A stretch of DNA of 64,000 nucleotides from Denitromonas iodatirespirans (GTDB taxonomy: Bacteria; Pseudomonadota; Gammaproteobacteria; Burkholderiales; Rhodocyclaceae). The DNA lies in NCBI RefSeq assembly GCF_018524365.1, contig NZ_JAEKFT010000024.1, positions 1 to 64,000 on the forward strand, written 5' to 3'. How positions within the stretch are numbered: the stretch's first letter is position 1; every line of letters begins with the position of its first letter. The notes beneath the pieces were generated by a model. It was not told where the DNA came from, did not search any database, and saw only the letters and a list, made by a program, of their open reading frames with translations. Below are positions 34,854 to 45,220 of this stretch, piece by piece. Position numbers and translations under genes: made by a program.

Positions 34854-37049
34854 ATGGATGTCGGCCGCCCTGTTCCCGCGCCTTTCGGACCACCGGCGTC
34901 CAGCGTGCCCACGCTGGACTTCGAGCGGCTGAAGGCCAAGATCAGCACCTACCTGCGGCCCGAAGACGTCGGTCGCGTCGAGGCCGCCTACCATTTTTCG
35001 GCCGCGGCCCACACCGGGCAGTACCGCATCAGCGGTGAGCCCTACATCACCCATCCGGTCGCCGTCACCGAACTGGTGGCCGAGTGGAACCTCGATGCCC
35101 AGGCGCTGACCGCCGCGCTGCTGCACGACGTGATGGAGGACACCTCCGTCACCAAGGCCGAGATCACCGAGCGTTTCGGCCGGGTCACCGCCGAGCTGGT
35201 CGATGGTCTGTCCAAGCTCGACAGGATCGAATTCCGCTCTCAGGAAGAGGCCCAGGCCGAGAATTTCCGCAAGATGCTGCTGGCCATGGCCACCGATCTG
35301 CGGGTGATCCTGATCAAGCTGGCCGACCGGCTGCACAACATGCGCACACTCGACTACGTGCGCCCCGCCAAGCGCCGGCGCATCGCCCGCGAAACTCTCG
35401 AAATCTACGCCCCGATCGCCAACCGGCTGGGCCTCAACGGCTTGTACCGCGAGTTGCAGGAACTGTCGTTCATGCACAAGTACCCCTTGCGCTACCAGGT
35501 GTTGTCGAAGGCCATCAAGGCGGCCCGCGGCAATCGCCGCGAGGTGGTCGGCAAGGTGCTGGTGGCGCTGGAGGCGCGCCTGCCGCAGTGGGGGATCTCG
35601 GCCGAGATCCAGGGGCGCGAAAAGCACCTCTACGGCATCTACCGCAAGATGATCGAAAAGCGCCTGTCGTTCTCGCAGGTGCTCGATATCTACGGCTTTC
35701 GCGTGATCGTGCCCGACGTGCCCTCGTGCTACCTGACCATCGGCTCGCTGCATGCGCTGTACAAGCCGGTGCCGGGCAAGTTCAAGGACTACATCGCGAT
35801 CCCCAAGGCCAACGGCTACCAGTCACTGCACACCACGCTGATCGGCCCCTACGGCACGCCGGTCGAGGTGCAGGTGCGCACGCGCCAGATGCATCATGTG
35901 GCCGAATCCGGCGTGGCCTCGCACTGGCTGTACAAGGATGACGAATCGAGCCTCTCCGAGCTGCACCAGAAGACCCACTCCTGGCTGCAGTCGCTGATCG
36001 ACCTGCAGTCGGCCTCGGCCGAGGCCACCGAGTTCCTCGAACACGTCAAGATCGACCTCTTCCCGAGCGAGGTCTACGCGTTCACGCCCAAGGGCCGCAT
36101 CCTCTCGCTGCAGCGCGGCGCCACGCCGGTCGATTTCGCCTATGCGGTGCACACCGACATCGGCAACCGATGTGTGGCCTGCCGGGTCAATGGCGATCTG
36201 GTGCCGCTGCGCACCGAGCTGCGCAACGGCGATCAGGTCGAGATCATCACCGCCGCCCATGCCGGCCCCAACCCGGCCTGGCTGGCCTATGTGCGCACCG
36301 GCAAGGCGCGCGCGCAGATCCGCCACTTCCTCAAGTCGGCCCAGCATGACGAAGCCGTGGCGCTGGGCGAGCGCCTGCTCAATCAGGCCTTGCGCGAGCA
36401 CGGGCTGACGCTGGGGCAGATCAGCATGTTTGCCTGGGACCGCTTCCTCGGCGATGCCGGGGTGCGTGACCGGCGCGAGATGTTCGCCGACATCGGCCTG
36501 GGCAAGCGCCTGCCGGTGATCGTCGCGCGGCGGGTGGCCGAGGCGCAGGACCAGGAGTCCGGCCGGCCCAACGTGATCAAGCCCAAGCCGCTCGGCGCGG
36601 TGCTGATCCGCGGCAGCGAAGGCACGGCGGTGCAGCTGGCCAAGTGCTGCCACCCGATCCCCGGCGATGACATCATCGCCACCATCCGCAAGGGGCAGGG
36701 GCTGGAAGTGCATGTGGACGATTGCCCGGTGGTGGCGCGCCGGCGTGGCGACCGCGGGCGCTGGATCGATGTCGGCTGGGAGCCGGCCGAGGGGCGGCTG
36801 TTCGAGGCGGCGATCCGGGTGCTGACCATCGACAACCGCGGCGTGCTGGCCAAGGTGGCGGCGGCGATCGCCGATGCCGACGCCAACATCCTCAACGTCA
36901 CCATGGATGTCGAGCAGGCGCCCTACACCGCCCTGCAATTCGTGCTCGAGGTAGAAAACCGGGTCCATCTGGCGCGGGTGATCCGGGCGGTGCGGGTGCA
37001 GCCTTCGGTGACCCGCGTGTCGCGCATCAAGAGCGACGCCAAGCGCTGA
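34854..37049 (+). CDS. spoT: Bifunctional (p)ppGpp synthetase/hydrolase
   Basis: 731 residues in the full SpoT layout. The HD hydrolase domain (about 50-200) has YITHPVAV and an intact LLHDVMEDT. The synthetase domain (about 250-370) has KANGYQSLHT. A TGS domain (about 410-475) has VYAFTPKGRIL, and a C-terminal ACT domain ends in VSRIKSDAKR. The preserved HD residues indicate hydrolase activity, so it is SpoT-like and not RelA. It sets the stringent-response level together with the omega subunit encoded upstream. The ATG used lies 55 bases after rpoZ. Confidence 0.92.
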   Translation: MDVGRPVPAPFGPPASSVPTLDFERLKAKISTYLRPEDVGRVEAAYHFSAAAHTGQYRISGEPYITHPVAVTELVAEWNLDAQALTAALLHDVMEDTSVTKAEITERFGRVTAELVDGLSKLDRIEFRSQEEAQAENFRKMLLAMATDLRVILIKLADRLHNMRTLDYVRPAKRRRIARETLEIYAPIANRLGLNGLYRELQELSFMHKYPLRYQVLSKAIKAARGNRREVVGKVLVALEARLPQWGISAEIQGREKHLYGIYRKMIEKRLSFSQVLDIYGFRVIVPDVPSCYLTIGSLHALYKPVPGKFKDYIAIPKANGYQSLHTTLIGPYGTPVEVQVRTRQMHHVAESGVASHWLYKDDESSLSELHQKTHSWLQSLIDLQSASAEATEFLEHVKIDLFPSEVYAFTPKGRILSLQRGATPVDFAYAVHTDIGNRCVACRVNGDLVPLRTELRNGDQVEIITAAHAGPNPAWLAYVRTGKARAQIRHFLKSAQHDEAVALGERLLNQALREHGLTLGQISMFAWDRFLGDAGVRDRREMFADIGLGKRLPVIVARRVAEAQDQESGRPNVIKPKPLGAVLIRGSEGTAVQLAKCCHPIPGDDIIATIRKGQGLEVHVDDCPVVARRRGDRGRWIDVGWEPAEGRLFEAAIRVLTIDNRGVLAKVAAAIADADANILNVTMDVEQAPYTALQFVLEVENRVHLARVIRAVRVQPSVTRVSRIKSDAKR

Positions 37050-37129
37050 GGCGGCGCGAAATTGACCGCCGCCACTGGCGCATCGATGGCGACTTCCCTA
37101 GAATCGCGCGGCTGAATCAGGAGAGAGCA

Positions 37130-37315
37130 ATGGCACTGTACGAATCCGAGCACACCAAATTCATGCGCGAGTGGATGGCCCAGCACCCGCAGGAGCAGCA
37201 GGAGCAGCAGGCCGGTCGTGCCCTGTGGTGGGACAAGCCGCAGGACGCCGAAGCGCGCAAGCGCGCCGCCGCCGCCAAGGTGCCGACCAAGGCCTACTAC
37301 TACCAGCCCGATTGA
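37130..37315 (+). CDS. DUF3460 family small protein
   Basis: 61 residues, starting MALYESEHTKFMREWMAQHPQ and with a Gln-rich stretch, WWDKPQD and an AKVPTKAYYYQPD ending, as in the DUF3460 family of betaproteobacteria. The function is unknown; no signal peptide or membrane segment is seen. A GGAGAGAG ribosome binding site precedes the ATG. Its stop lies only four bases upstream of the chosen start of the following exonuclease gene. Confidence 0.85.
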   Translation: MALYESEHTKFMREWMAQHPQEQQEQQAGRALWWDKPQDAEARKRAAAAKVPTKAYYYQPD

Positions 37316-37319
37316 TGCC

Positions 37320-38729
37320 TTGACCCTGCCGCACCGCCTGGCGGTCGTCGATCTGGAAACCACCGGGGCCCACCCGCTGCGCGACCGGATCACCGAGATC
37401 GCCATCGTTCTGCTCGAAGACGGCCGCGAGGTCGAGCGCTGGAGCAGTCTGGTCCGGCCCGGGCGGCCGATCCCGGCGACGATTCAGACCTTCACCGGCA
37501 TCACCGATGCCATGGTGGCCGACGCACCGCCCTTCGACGCGCTGGCCGACACCGTGCTGGCGCTGCTCGACGATGCAGTGTTCGTGGCGCACAACGCGCG
37601 CTTCGATTTCGGCTTCCTCAAGTCTGCCTTCGCCGAACTCGACAAACCCTTCGACGCCGCGGTGCTGTGCACCGTCAAGCTCTCGCGCGCTCTTTACCCG
37701 CAACATCACCGCCACGGCCTGGACGCCCTGATCGAGCGCCACAGCCTGCGCTGCTCGGCACGCCACCGGGCGATGGGCGATGTCGAGGCGCTGTGCCAGT
37801 TCCTCGACCAGGTCCGCGACGCTTTCCCGGCCGACACCCTGGCGCGCGCGGTCGAGCGGGCCATGAAGGCCCCGTCGCGCCCACCCGGGCTGCCCGATGG
37901 CGTACTCGAAGGCATGCCCGACAGCCCGGGCGTGTATTTCTTCTTCGGCGAAAACGACCTGCCGCTCTACATCGGCAAGAGCAAGCGCATGCGCACCCGG
38001 GTGATGTCGCATTTCGGCGCCACGCGCCTGAGCGGCAAGGCGGCCGATTTGGTGCGCCAGGTGCGGCGTGTCGAATGGGAGCAGACTGCCGGCGAGCTCG
38101 GGGCCCTGCTGCTCGAAGCCTGTCTGGTCAAGCATGACGCGCCGCTGCACAACCGGCAGTTGCGCAAGAACGAGGAGGTCTTCGGCCTGCGCCTGTTGCC
38201 GAGCAACAAGCGCAAGGGCGCGGTGCTCGAACGTGTCCCCTTGTCCGGCGGCGATCCGCGCGCCTGGGCGGATGTGCACGGCGCCTTTCGCACCCGCAAG
38301 GAGGCGGACAACCTGCTGCGCGAGCTGGCCTATCTGTATCGGCTGTGCCCGCGCCGGCTGGGTCTGGAGAGCGGCCGCAGCGGCGCCTGCATGGCCCATC
38401 AGATGAAGCGTTGCGCCGGGGTGTGTGCCGGCAAGGAGACCCCCGCCGCGCACGACCAGCGCCTGGCCGGCGCGCTTGCCGGCAAGGGGCTCAAGCCCTG
38501 GCCCTGGTCGGGGCCGGTGCTGGTGCACGAACAGGATCCGGCCACCGGGCTCGCCGCCTGGCATGTGCTCGACGCGTGGTGTTATCTGGCCACCGAAGAG
38601 ACCGAGACGGCCGCGCGCAAGGCGCTGGCCGGGGCGACCTACGCCTTCGATCTCGACATCTACCGTGTGCTGTTGCGCTGGTTCGATGCGCCGGCGCATC
38701 GCCAGGCGGTCACCGAAAGATTGACCTAG
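37320..38729 (+). CDS. DEDDh 3'-5' exonuclease fused to a GIY-YIG (UvrC-type) nuclease domain
   Basis: 469 residues with the chosen TTG start (MTLPHRLAVVDLETTG). The N-terminal part (about 1-170) is a DnaQ-like exonuclease with DLETTGAHPLRDRITEIAIV and HRAMGDVEA. It is followed by a GIY-YIG domain (about 195-280) with GVYFFFGENDLPLYIGKSKRMRTRV, as in UvrC and Cho, and a C-terminal region of unknown fold. Such fusions are known from several bacteria and are probably DNA repair nucleases. The start is uncertain, because the frame is open further upstream within DUF3460 and no good ribosome binding site is seen. Confidence 0.8.
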   Translation: MTLPHRLAVVDLETTGAHPLRDRITEIAIVLLEDGREVERWSSLVRPGRPIPATIQTFTGITDAMVADAPPFDALADTVLALLDDAVFVAHNARFDFGFLKSAFAELDKPFDAAVLCTVKLSRALYPQHHRHGLDALIERHSLRCSARHRAMGDVEALCQFLDQVRDAFPADTLARAVERAMKAPSRPPGLPDGVLEGMPDSPGVYFFFGENDLPLYIGKSKRMRTRVMSHFGATRLSGKAADLVRQVRRVEWEQTAGELGALLLEACLVKHDAPLHNRQLRKNEEVFGLRLLPSNKRKGAVLERVPLSGGDPRAWADVHGAFRTRKEADNLLRELAYLYRLCPRRLGLESGRSGACMAHQMKRCAGVCAGKETPAAHDQRLAGALAGKGLKPWPWSGPVLVHEQDPATGLAAWHVLDAWCYLATEETETAARKALAGATYAFDLDIYRVLLRWFDAPAHRQAVTERLT

Positions 38730-38759
38730 ATTCGGTCCCGACCGATCAATCGCCCAAGT

Positions 38760-38773
38760 TTGATCGCAATCAA
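38760..38773. promoter_or_regulatory. FNR/Dnr-type box upstream of napF
   Basis: TTGATCGCAATCAA matches the TTGAT-N4-ATCAA consensus perfectly. Its centre is about 42 bases upstream of a position (near 38808) that follows an AATAAG -10-like element at about 38799-38804, consistent with a class II FNR promoter. The sequence indicates induction of the nap operon at low oxygen. A second GATCAA half-site lies just upstream. Confidence 0.8.
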
Positions 38774-38837
38774 GTCTGACCGGTCGTGACGGGTGTCCAA
38801 TAAGAACCCACACGGTTTCTAGGGATTTTTCCCCGTC

Positions 38838-39335
38838 ATGGATGTCGCCCGTCGCGGATTTCTCCGCGGCCGTTTCCGCTCTGTCACTGCCGAGTCCCGC
38901 CCCCCCTGGGCGTTGGCCGAAGCCGCTTTCCTCGATCGGTGTTCGCGTTGCGATGCGTGTGTTACGGCCTGTCCGACCGGGGTGGTGCGCGTGGGCGACG
39001 GTGGTTACCCGACGATCGATTTTTCGCGTGGCGAATGCACCTTCTGCGGTGACTGCGTCACGGCCTGCGAGACCGGTGCCCTTCGGCGTGAAGCGGATGC
39101 CCCGGCCTGGACGATGAAGGCGCGTCTGGGCGACGCGTGTGTGGCCCGCAAGGGCGTGGAATGCCGGATCTGCGGTGAAAACTGCGAAGCCGGCGCAATC
39201 CGTTTCCGGCCCGCCCTGGGCGGCATCTCGCGGCCGGAAATGAACGAGGGGATATGCACTGGCTGTGGCGCCTGCGTGGCGCCGTGTCCGGTCGGCGCCA
39301 TTGCCGTCAGCAACCCGATGGAGGGTCAACAATGA
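38838..39335 (+). CDS. napF: Ferredoxin-type protein NapF
   Basis: 165 residues with four cysteine clusters of 4Fe-4S type, first CSRCDACVTACP, then CTFCGDCVTAC, CRICGENC and CTGCGACVAPCP. A twin-arginine-like RRGFLRG occurs at the start but no clear membrane segment follows; NapF is known as cytoplasmic, working on NapA maturation. It is the first gene of the nap operon, and its stop overlaps the napD start by four bases. Confidence 0.9.
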   Translation: MDVARRGFLRGRFRSVTAESRPPWALAEAAFLDRCSRCDACVTACPTGVVRVGDGGYPTIDFSRGECTFCGDCVTACETGALRREADAPAWTMKARLGDACVARKGVECRICGENCEAGAIRFRPALGGISRPEMNEGICTGCGACVAPCPVGAIAVSNPMEGQQ

Positions 39336-39592
39336 AAATCGCAAGTCTTGTGGTTCGGGTCGCCCCCGAACACGTCCGGGCGCTGACCGAGGCGCTCCTG
39401 GAAATTCCCGGTGTCGAGGTACATGGCGGGTCGCCCGATCAGGGTCGCTTGATCGTGACCGTGGAGGATGGCGAAGGCTACTCGACGATGGATTCCATTC
39501 TGGCGGTCAACCTGAACAAGCACGTGCTCGGGGTGACGATGGCTTATGAATATACCGATGAAGGTCTCGAATTGCAGGAACAGGAGGCGTGA
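39332..39592 (+). CDS. napD: NapA-specific chaperone NapD
   Basis: 86 residues with the ferredoxin-like fold of NapD, recognised by [28 protein letters not shown] and a final GVTMAYEY. It binds the Tat signal of NapA and delays export until the cofactor is inserted. Its start overlaps napF (ATGA), and its stop lies one base before the napA start codon. Confidence 0.92.
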   Translation: MKIASLVVRVAPEHVRALTEALLEIPGVEVHGGSPDQGRLIVTVEDGEGYSTMDSILAVNLNKHVLGVTMAYEYTDEGLELQEQEA

Positions 39593-39593
39593 A

Positions 39594-42137
39594 ATGACTA
39601 TGGATCGACGTGGTTTCATCAAGGCCAATGCCGTTGCGGCGGCTGCGGCAACAGCGGGGATCAGCCTGCCTGTGACGGTACAGGCGGCCGACGCGACAGC
39701 GACCGATGTGCGTTGGGACAAGGCGGCCTGTCGCTTTTGCGGCACCGGCTGTTCGGTGCTGGTCGGCGTGCAGAAGGGACGCGTGGTGGCCACCCAGGGT
39801 GACCCGGATGCACCGGTCAACCGGGGCCTGAACTGCATCAAGGGCTACTTCCTGTCCAAGATCATGTATGGCGAGGACCGCCTCACCAAGCCGCTGCTGC
39901 GCATGAAGAACGGCAAGTTCGACAAGAACGGCGAATTCACGCCGATCTCGTGGGATCAGGCCTTCGACATCATGGCCGAGAAATGGAAGGCCGCGCTGGC
40001 CAGCGACATGAAGACCAACGCCGGCAAGCCGGCCGACCAGCTCATGTCCAGCATCGGCATGTTCGGCTCCGGCCAGTGGACGGTGTGGGAAGGCTATGCC
40101 GCCGCCAAGCTGTGGAAGGCCGGCTTCCGTTCCAACAACATCGACCCGAACGCGCGCCACTGCATGGCCTCGGCTGTGGCCGGTTTCATCCGCACCTTCG
40201 GCATCGACGAGCCGATGGGCTGCTATGACGACATCGAGAACGCCGACGCCTTCGTGCTGTGGGGTTCGAACATGGCCGAGATGCACCCGATCCTGTGGTC
40301 GCGCCTGACCGACCGGCGCCTGACCCACAAGGGCTGCGAGGTGCATGTGCTGTCGACCTTCGAGCACCGCTCCTTCGAGTTGTCGGACAACGGCATGATC
40401 TTCACGCCGCAGACCGACCTGGCGATTCTCAACTATGTTGCGAACTACATCATCCAGAACAAGGCGGTGAATCTGGAGTTCGTGAAGAAGCACGTCAACT
40501 TCAAGAAAGGCAAGGACGACATCGGCTACGGCCTGCGTCCGACCGATCCGCGCGAGAAGGCGGCCAAGAATGCCGACAAGGTCGGCGGTGCCGATCCGAT
40601 CACCTTCGAGGAGTATGCGGCCTTCGTGTCCGAGTACACCCTGGAGAAGACCGCCAAGCTGTCCGGCGTACCGGCCGAGCGCCTCGAAAAGCTCGCTCAG
40701 CTGTATGCCGATCCGAGCAAGAAGATCGTGTCGTTCTGGACCATGGGGTTCAACCAGCACACCCGCGGGACCTGGGCGAACAACATGATCTACAACATCC
40801 ACCTGCTGACCGGCAAGATCTCCACGCCGGGGTCGGGGCCGTTCTCGCTCACCGGCCAGCCGTCCGCCTGCGGCACGGCGCGCGAAGTGGGCACCTTTGC
40901 CCACCGCCTGCCGGCCGACCTGGTGGTCATGAACCCGGCCCACCGCGCCACCTCCGAGAAGATCTGGAAGCTGCCCGAGGGCCTGCTCAACGGTAAGATC
41001 GGCTTCCATGCCGTGCTCCAGAGCCGCATGCTCAAGGACGGCAAGATCAGCTGCTACTGGACCTCGACCACCAACAACATGCAGGCCGGTCCGAACATCA
41101 ACGACGAGATCTACCCGGGCTGGCGCAATGACAAGGCCTTCGTGGTGGTGTCGGACTGCTACCCGACCGTCTCCGCGCTGTCGGCCGATCTGATCCTGCC
41201 GACCGCGATGTGGACCGAGAAGGAAGGCGCCTACGGCAACGCCGAGCGCCGCACCCAGTTCTGGCGCCAGCAGGTCGCCCCCCCGGGCGAGGCCAAGTCC
41301 GACCTGTGGCAGTACGTCGAGTTCTCCAAGCGCTTCAAGGTCGAGGAAGTGTGGCCGGCCGAGTTGATCGCCAAGAAGCCGGAGTACAAGGGCAAGACCC
41401 TGTACGAGGTGCTCTACGCCAACGGTCAGGTCGACAAGTACCCGATGTCGGACATCGCCAAGGCCAACGATCACGCCTGGAAGGGCTACATGAACGACGA
41501 GTCCAAGGAATTGGGCTACTACCTCCAGAAGGGTCTGTTCGAAGAGTACGCTGCCTTCGGCCGTGGCCATGGTCACGATCTGGCCGACTTCGATGCCTAT
41601 CACAAGGCGCGCGGCCTGCGCTGGCCGGTGGTCGACGGCAAGGAGACGCTGTGGCGCTTCCGCGAGGGCTACGATCCGTATGTCGAGAAGGGCACCGACG
41701 TGCAGTTCTACGGCCACAAGGACAAGCGCGCCGTGGTCTTCGCGCTGCCCTACGAGAATCCGCCCGAGATGCCGGATGCCGAATACGACATGTGGTTGTG
41801 CACCGGCCGGGTGCTGGAGCACTGGCACACCGGCTCGATGACCCGCCGCGTGCCCGAGCTGCACCGTTCGGTGCCCGAGGCGCAGGTCTTCATGCATCCG
41901 GACGACGCGGCGCGGCGCGGTCTGCAGCGCGGCATGCAGGTGAAGGTGACCTCACGCCGGGGCGACATGGTCGCCCAGCTGGAGACCCGTGGGCGCAACA
42001 AGCCGCCGGTCGGCCTGATCTTCGTGCCGTTCTTCGACGAAGGCCGCCTGGTGAACAAGCTGACGCTCGATGCGACCTGCCCGATCTCGAAAGAGACGGA
42101 CTTCAAGAAGTGTGCCGTCAAGGTCACCAAGGCCTGA
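39594..42137 (+). CDS. napA: Periplasmic nitrate reductase catalytic subunit
   Basis: 847 residues. The Tat signal is RRGFIK (5-10) with cleavage near VQA-AD. The 4Fe-4S cluster uses Cys46, Cys49, Cys53 and Cys81, and the molybdenum ligand is Cys190 in [10 protein letters not shown]. The molybdopterin dinucleotide-binding domains follow, with [13 protein letters not shown] and the C-terminal domain to the end. It reduces nitrate to nitrite in the periplasm with electrons from NapB. A GGAGG ribosome binding site lies within the end of napD. Confidence 0.97.
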   Translation: MTMDRRGFIKANAVAAAAATAGISLPVTVQAADATATDVRWDKAACRFCGTGCSVLVGVQKGRVVATQGDPDAPVNRGLNCIKGYFLSKIMYGEDRLTKPLLRMKNGKFDKNGEFTPISWDQAFDIMAEKWKAALASDMKTNAGKPADQLMSSIGMFGSGQWTVWEGYAAAKLWKAGFRSNNIDPNARHCMASAVAGFIRTFGIDEPMGCYDDIENADAFVLWGSNMAEMHPILWSRLTDRRLTHKGCEVHVLSTFEHRSFELSDNGMIFTPQTDLAILNYVANYIIQNKAVNLEFVKKHVNFKKGKDDIGYGLRPTDPREKAAKNADKVGGADPITFEEYAAFVSEYTLEKTAKLSGVPAERLEKLAQLYADPSKKIVSFWTMGFNQHTRGTWANNMIYNIHLLTGKISTPGSGPFSLTGQPSACGTAREVGTFAHRLPADLVVMNPAHRATSEKIWKLPEGLLNGKIGFHAVLQSRMLKDGKISCYWTSTTNNMQAGPNINDEIYPGWRNDKAFVVVSDCYPTVSALSADLILPTAMWTEKEGAYGNAERRTQFWRQQVAPPGEAKSDLWQYVEFSKRFKVEEVWPAELIAKKPEYKGKTLYEVLYANGQVDKYPMSDIAKANDHAWKGYMNDESKELGYYLQKGLFEEYAAFGRGHGHDLADFDAYHKARGLRWPVVDGKETLWRFREGYDPYVEKGTDVQFYGHKDKRAVVFALPYENPPEMPDAEYDMWLCTGRVLEHWHTGSMTRRVPELHRSVPEAQVFMHPDDAARRGLQRGMQVKVTSRRGDMVAQLETRGRNKPPVGLIFVPFFDEGRLVNKLTLDATCPISKETDFKKCAVKVTKA

Positions 42138-42172
42138 TGGTGTCACACGCAAAGTGAGTAAGTGCGACACAC

Positions 42173-42194
42173 GCGGGGCAGCCACACGCCCCGC
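42173..42194 (+). other. Stem-loop between napA and napG
   Basis: GCGGGGC (42173-42179) pairs with GCCCCGC (42188-42194) with an eight-base loop, 17 bases upstream of the napG start. No T run follows, so it is not a typical terminator. It may adjust the stability or level of mRNA for the membrane part of the operon. Confidence 0.35.
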
Positions 42195-42210
42195 CGCGTC
42201 GCCACACATC

Positions 42211-43074
42211 ATGAGTACGCAAAAAAACACCCGCCCCTCCGCTGATGGCAAGTCTGGCCAGGCGCGCCGCCGTTTCCTCAAGGAAATGGCCGGCGCGGCG
42301 GGCGGCGCCTGCATGCTGGCACTGGGGGTGGGGCTGTATGGCACGGAAGCCTCGGCCCGCCCGGCGAGCGCGATCCGGCCGCCCGGCGCCTTGCCGGAGC
42401 CGGAATTCCTGGCTGCCTGTGTGCGCTGTGGCCTGTGTGTGCGGGACTGCCCGTTCGATACCCTGAAGCTCTCCGAGCTGGGGGACAACGTGGCCACCGG
42501 CACGCCGTATTTCGAAGGGCGCAAGGTGCCCTGCGAGATGTGCGAAGACATCCCCTGCGTGAAGGCCTGTCCGACCGGTGCGCTCGATCGCGAGCTGACC
42601 GACATCGGCAAGGCGCGCATGGGGCTGGCGGTGCTCATCGACCAGGAAACCTGCCTCAACTTCCTCGGCCTGCGCTGCGACGTGTGCTATCGCGTGTGCC
42701 CGGTCATCGACAAGGCCATCACGCTGGAGCTGGTGCACAACCCGCGCTCCGACCGGCACGCCATGCTGCTGCCGACGGTGCATTCGGACGCCTGTACCGG
42801 CTGTGGCAAGTGCGAGCATTCGTGCGTGTTGCCCGAAGCGGCGATCAAGGTCCTGCCGTACGCGCTGGCCCAGGGCAAGGCGGCCGAGCACTATCGCAAG
42901 GGCTGGGTCGAGAAAGAGGCCGCGGGCGGCTCGCTGATCGGCGAGCAGCAGCAGTTGCCGATGCGCGGGCTGGAAGATCGCAAGTACGGCGACACTCGCG
43001 TGGCGCCCGGATACGTGCCGCCGTCGGCCGAGCCGTCCCGGCCTGCCGGGATCGATTCGGGGTGGAAGCCATGA
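42211..43074 (+). CDS. napG: Ferredoxin-type protein NapG
   Basis: 287 residues. A Tat signal (RRRFLKE at about 20-26, hydrophobic [15 protein letters not shown]) exports it to the periplasm. Four cluster motifs follow: [35 protein letters not shown] and [12 protein letters not shown]. NapG works with NapH to transfer electrons from menaquinol or ubiquinol towards NapC/NapB. Its stop overlaps the napH start by four bases. A napE gene is absent. Confidence 0.92.
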   Translation: MSTQKNTRPSADGKSGQARRRFLKEMAGAAGGACMLALGVGLYGTEASARPASAIRPPGALPEPEFLAACVRCGLCVRDCPFDTLKLSELGDNVATGTPYFEGRKVPCEMCEDIPCVKACPTGALDRELTDIGKARMGLAVLIDQETCLNFLGLRCDVCYRVCPVIDKAITLELVHNPRSDRHAMLLPTVHSDACTGCGKCEHSCVLPEAAIKVLPYALAQGKAAEHYRKGWVEKEAAGGSLIGEQQQLPMRGLEDRKYGDTRVAPGYVPPSAEPSRPAGIDSGWKP

Positions 43075-43994
43075 GTACCGTCAGCCAGACGCATACCGCC
43101 GTGCCCGCGACCTCGGTGAAAGGCGCCGCCCGTGCGGGCGTGATGGCCCGCCCGGGGGCCGAAGCGGTGCAGGAAAAAGGTTGGTGGCGGGCGCACAAGT
43201 GGTTGCTGCTGCGCCGCGCCAGTCAGCTGGGGATCCTCGCGCTGTTCCTGCTCGGGCCGTGGTTCGGGCTGTGGATCGTCAAAGGCAATCTGTCGTCGAG
43301 CCTGACGCTCGGCGTGTTGCCGCTGACCGATCCCTACCTGCTGCTGCAGTCGGTGGCCGCCGGCCAGTGGCCGTACAAGGAAGCCGTGCTCGGTGCCGGC
43401 ATCGTCGCCGCCTTCTATCTGCTGTTCGGCGGCCGCCTGTTCTGTTCGTGGGTGTGTCCGGTGAACCTGGTGACCGATGCCGCCGCCTGGCTGCGGCGTC
43501 GGCTGGGCATCAAGGGCGGCAAGGTGCCGAGCGAATACACCCGCTACTGGCTGCTCGGCCTGATGCTGGCGGCCTCGGCGCTGACCGGCAGCCTGGCCTG
43601 GGAATGGGTCAATCCGGTCTCGATGCTGCATCGCGGGTTGATCTTCGGCTTCGGCCTGTCCTGGGGCATCGTGCTCGGCGTGTTCGTCTATGACCTGCTG
43701 CTCGCCAGCCGCGGCTGGTGCGGACATGTGTGTCCGGTGGGGGCGTTTTACGGCGTGCTGAACAAGACGGCGTTGATCCGCGTCACGGCGGACAAGCGTG
43801 CCGAGTGCAACGATTGCATGGACTGTTTTGCCGTCTGCCCGGAACCGCAGGTGATCCGGCCGGCATTGAAGGCGGTGGCGCAGGACCACCCATTGATTCT
43901 TGACCAAGACTGTACCAGCTGTGGGCGTTGCATTGACGTTTGCAGCAAGGATGTATTCAGATTGACCACCCGATTCGATAGGAGCGAGTCATGA
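43071..43994 (+). CDS. napH: Membrane ferredoxin-type protein NapH
   Basis: 307 residues with four transmembrane helices (about 48-70, 100-120, 161-180 and 190-212), cytoplasmic CSWVCPVN and [10 protein letters not shown] motifs typical of NapH, and two C-terminal 4Fe-4S motifs ([12 protein letters not shown] and [12 protein letters not shown]). It is the quinol-interacting partner of NapG. The N-terminus has a longer tail than usual. It overlaps both napG and napB by four bases. Confidence 0.93.
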   Translation: MSTVSQTHTAVPATSVKGAARAGVMARPGAEAVQEKGWWRAHKWLLLRRASQLGILALFLLGPWFGLWIVKGNLSSSLTLGVLPLTDPYLLLQSVAAGQWPYKEAVLGAGIVAAFYLLFGGRLFCSWVCPVNLVTDAAAWLRRRLGIKGGKVPSEYTRYWLLGLMLAASALTGSLAWEWVNPVSMLHRGLIFGFGLSWGIVLGVFVYDLLLASRGWCGHVCPVGAFYGVLNKTALIRVTADKRAECNDCMDCFAVCPEPQVIRPALKAVAQDHPLILDQDCTSCGRCIDVCSKDVFRLTTRFDRSES

Positions 43995-44437
43995 AAAACA
44001 AGACCCGTAATCTTGTAGTCGCCTTGTTGGCAACCGTGAGCCTGGGCATTTCTCTGGGCGTTCAGGCGGACGAAGTCCAGTCGCTGCGGGGGCGGGATGT
44101 TGCGGCGCCCGAGTTGCCGACCGGCGGATATGTCGTCAAGAAGGACCAGGCGCCGATTCCGCGCGACTATGTCCAGCAACCGCCGTTGATTCCGCACAAG
44201 ATCGACGGCTACACGGTCACGACCAACTTCAACAAGTGCATGGACTGTCACTCCTGGACCCGCTACCGCGAGACCGGGGCGACCAAGGTCAGCCTGACGC
44301 ACTTCAAGGATCGTGACGGCAAGGAATTGTCGAACATCTCGCCGCGGCGCTACTTCTGCAATCAGTGCCATGTGCCGCAGACCGACGCGCCGGCCCTGGT
44401 CGACAACACGTTCAAGAAAGCCGAAGGCTTGCGCTGA
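43991..44437 (+). CDS. napB: Diheme cytochrome NapB
   Basis: 148 residues with a Sec signal peptide (about 1-26, ending VQA-DE). Two heme motifs are CMDCH and CNQCH, with conserved histidines in the intervening RYRETGATKVSLTHF segment for bis-His coordination. It passes electrons to NapA in the periplasm. The start overlaps the napH stop. Confidence 0.95.
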   Translation: MKNKTRNLVVALLATVSLGISLGVQADEVQSLRGRDVAAPELPTGGYVVKKDQAPIPRDYVQQPPLIPHKIDGYTVTTNFNKCMDCHSWTRYRETGATKVSLTHFKDRDGKELSNISPRRYFCNQCHVPQTDAPALVDNTFKKAEGLR

Positions 44438-44458
44438 ACACCGCAACAAGGGAGCTAG

Positions 44459-45103
44459 ATGATGAGCTACGACAATAAAAAGGGCGGCCTCCTGGGGCGC
44501 CTGCGCGGAGCCGGGCTCGGGCTGGTGCTGCTGGTGTTCGTGGCGGGCATTCTGTTCTGGGGCGGCTTCAACACCGCCATGGAATGGACCAACCGCGAGG
44601 CGTTCTGCATCTCCTGCCACGAGATGGAAGAGAACGTCTACAAGGAATACCGCAACACCATTCACTACTCGAACCGTAGCGGCGTGCGTGCGACCTGTCC
44701 CGACTGCCATGTGCCGAAGGACTGGACGCACAAGATCATCCGCAAGATCCAGGCCTCCAAGGAGCTGTGGCATCACTTCCTCGGTACGGTCGACACCCCC
44801 GAGAAGTTCGACGCCAAGCGCCTGCAGCTGGCCGAGAACGAATGGCGTCGGATGAAGGCGACCGACTCGCGCGAGTGCCGCAACTGCCACAACTTCGAGT
44901 ACTTCGACTACTCGATCCAGGGCCGTCGCTCCACCCGCATGCACCAGGACGGTTTCGCCGAAGGCAAGACCTGCATCGACTGCCACAAGGGCATTGCCCA
45001 CCAGTTGCCGGCCGTCGAGCAGGACATCGGCGCCGACAAGGGCGGTGCCGCGCCGGACGTGTTCCATCCGGCGGAAGAAAAGCCGGCCGGCACTCAGAAC
45101 TGA
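44459..45103 (+). CDS. napC: Membrane-anchored tetraheme cytochrome NapC
   Basis: 214 residues of the NapC/NirT family. One N-terminal membrane helix (about 17-38) is followed by four heme motifs: CISCH, CPDCH, CRNCH and CIDCH. It oxidises quinol and reduces NapB. The C-terminus is slightly extended and acidic. Two adjacent ATG codons (44459 and 44462) are possible; the first follows GGAGCTAG. It is the last gene of the nap operon and is followed by a terminator. Confidence 0.94.
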   Translation: MMSYDNKKGGLLGRLRGAGLGLVLLVFVAGILFWGGFNTAMEWTNREAFCISCHEMEENVYKEYRNTIHYSNRSGVRATCPDCHVPKDWTHKIIRKIQASKELWHHFLGTVDTPEKFDAKRLQLAENEWRRMKATDSRECRNCHNFEYFDYSIQGRRSTRMHQDGFAEGKTCIDCHKGIAHQLPAVEQDIGADKGGAAPDVFHPAEEKPAGTQN

Positions 45104-45134
45104 CGCCGTCGGCACAAGCAACGAATCGGGCGAA

Positions 45135-45159
45135 GGGCCGCGCAAGCGGCCCTTTTTTT
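45135..45159 (+). terminator. Rho-independent terminator after napC
   Basis: GGGCCGC pairs with GCGGCCC around a GCAA tetraloop, followed by seven T. It separates the nap operon from ccmA, so ccm genes are likely transcribed mainly from their own promoter in 45160-45220. Confidence 0.85.
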
Positions 45160-45220
45160 CGACGCATCGATTTGATTTTGCACATATCCTTTTGCGCTGC
45201 AATGTGATGAAATCGCGCCC

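Noticed and set aside
44459-45103. NirT or CymA instead of NapC
   Set aside because: These are close relatives, but position as last gene of napFDAGHBC decides for NapC.
45160-45220. FNR-type box upstream of ccmA
   Set aside because: TTGATTTTGCACAT matches only the left half of the consensus.
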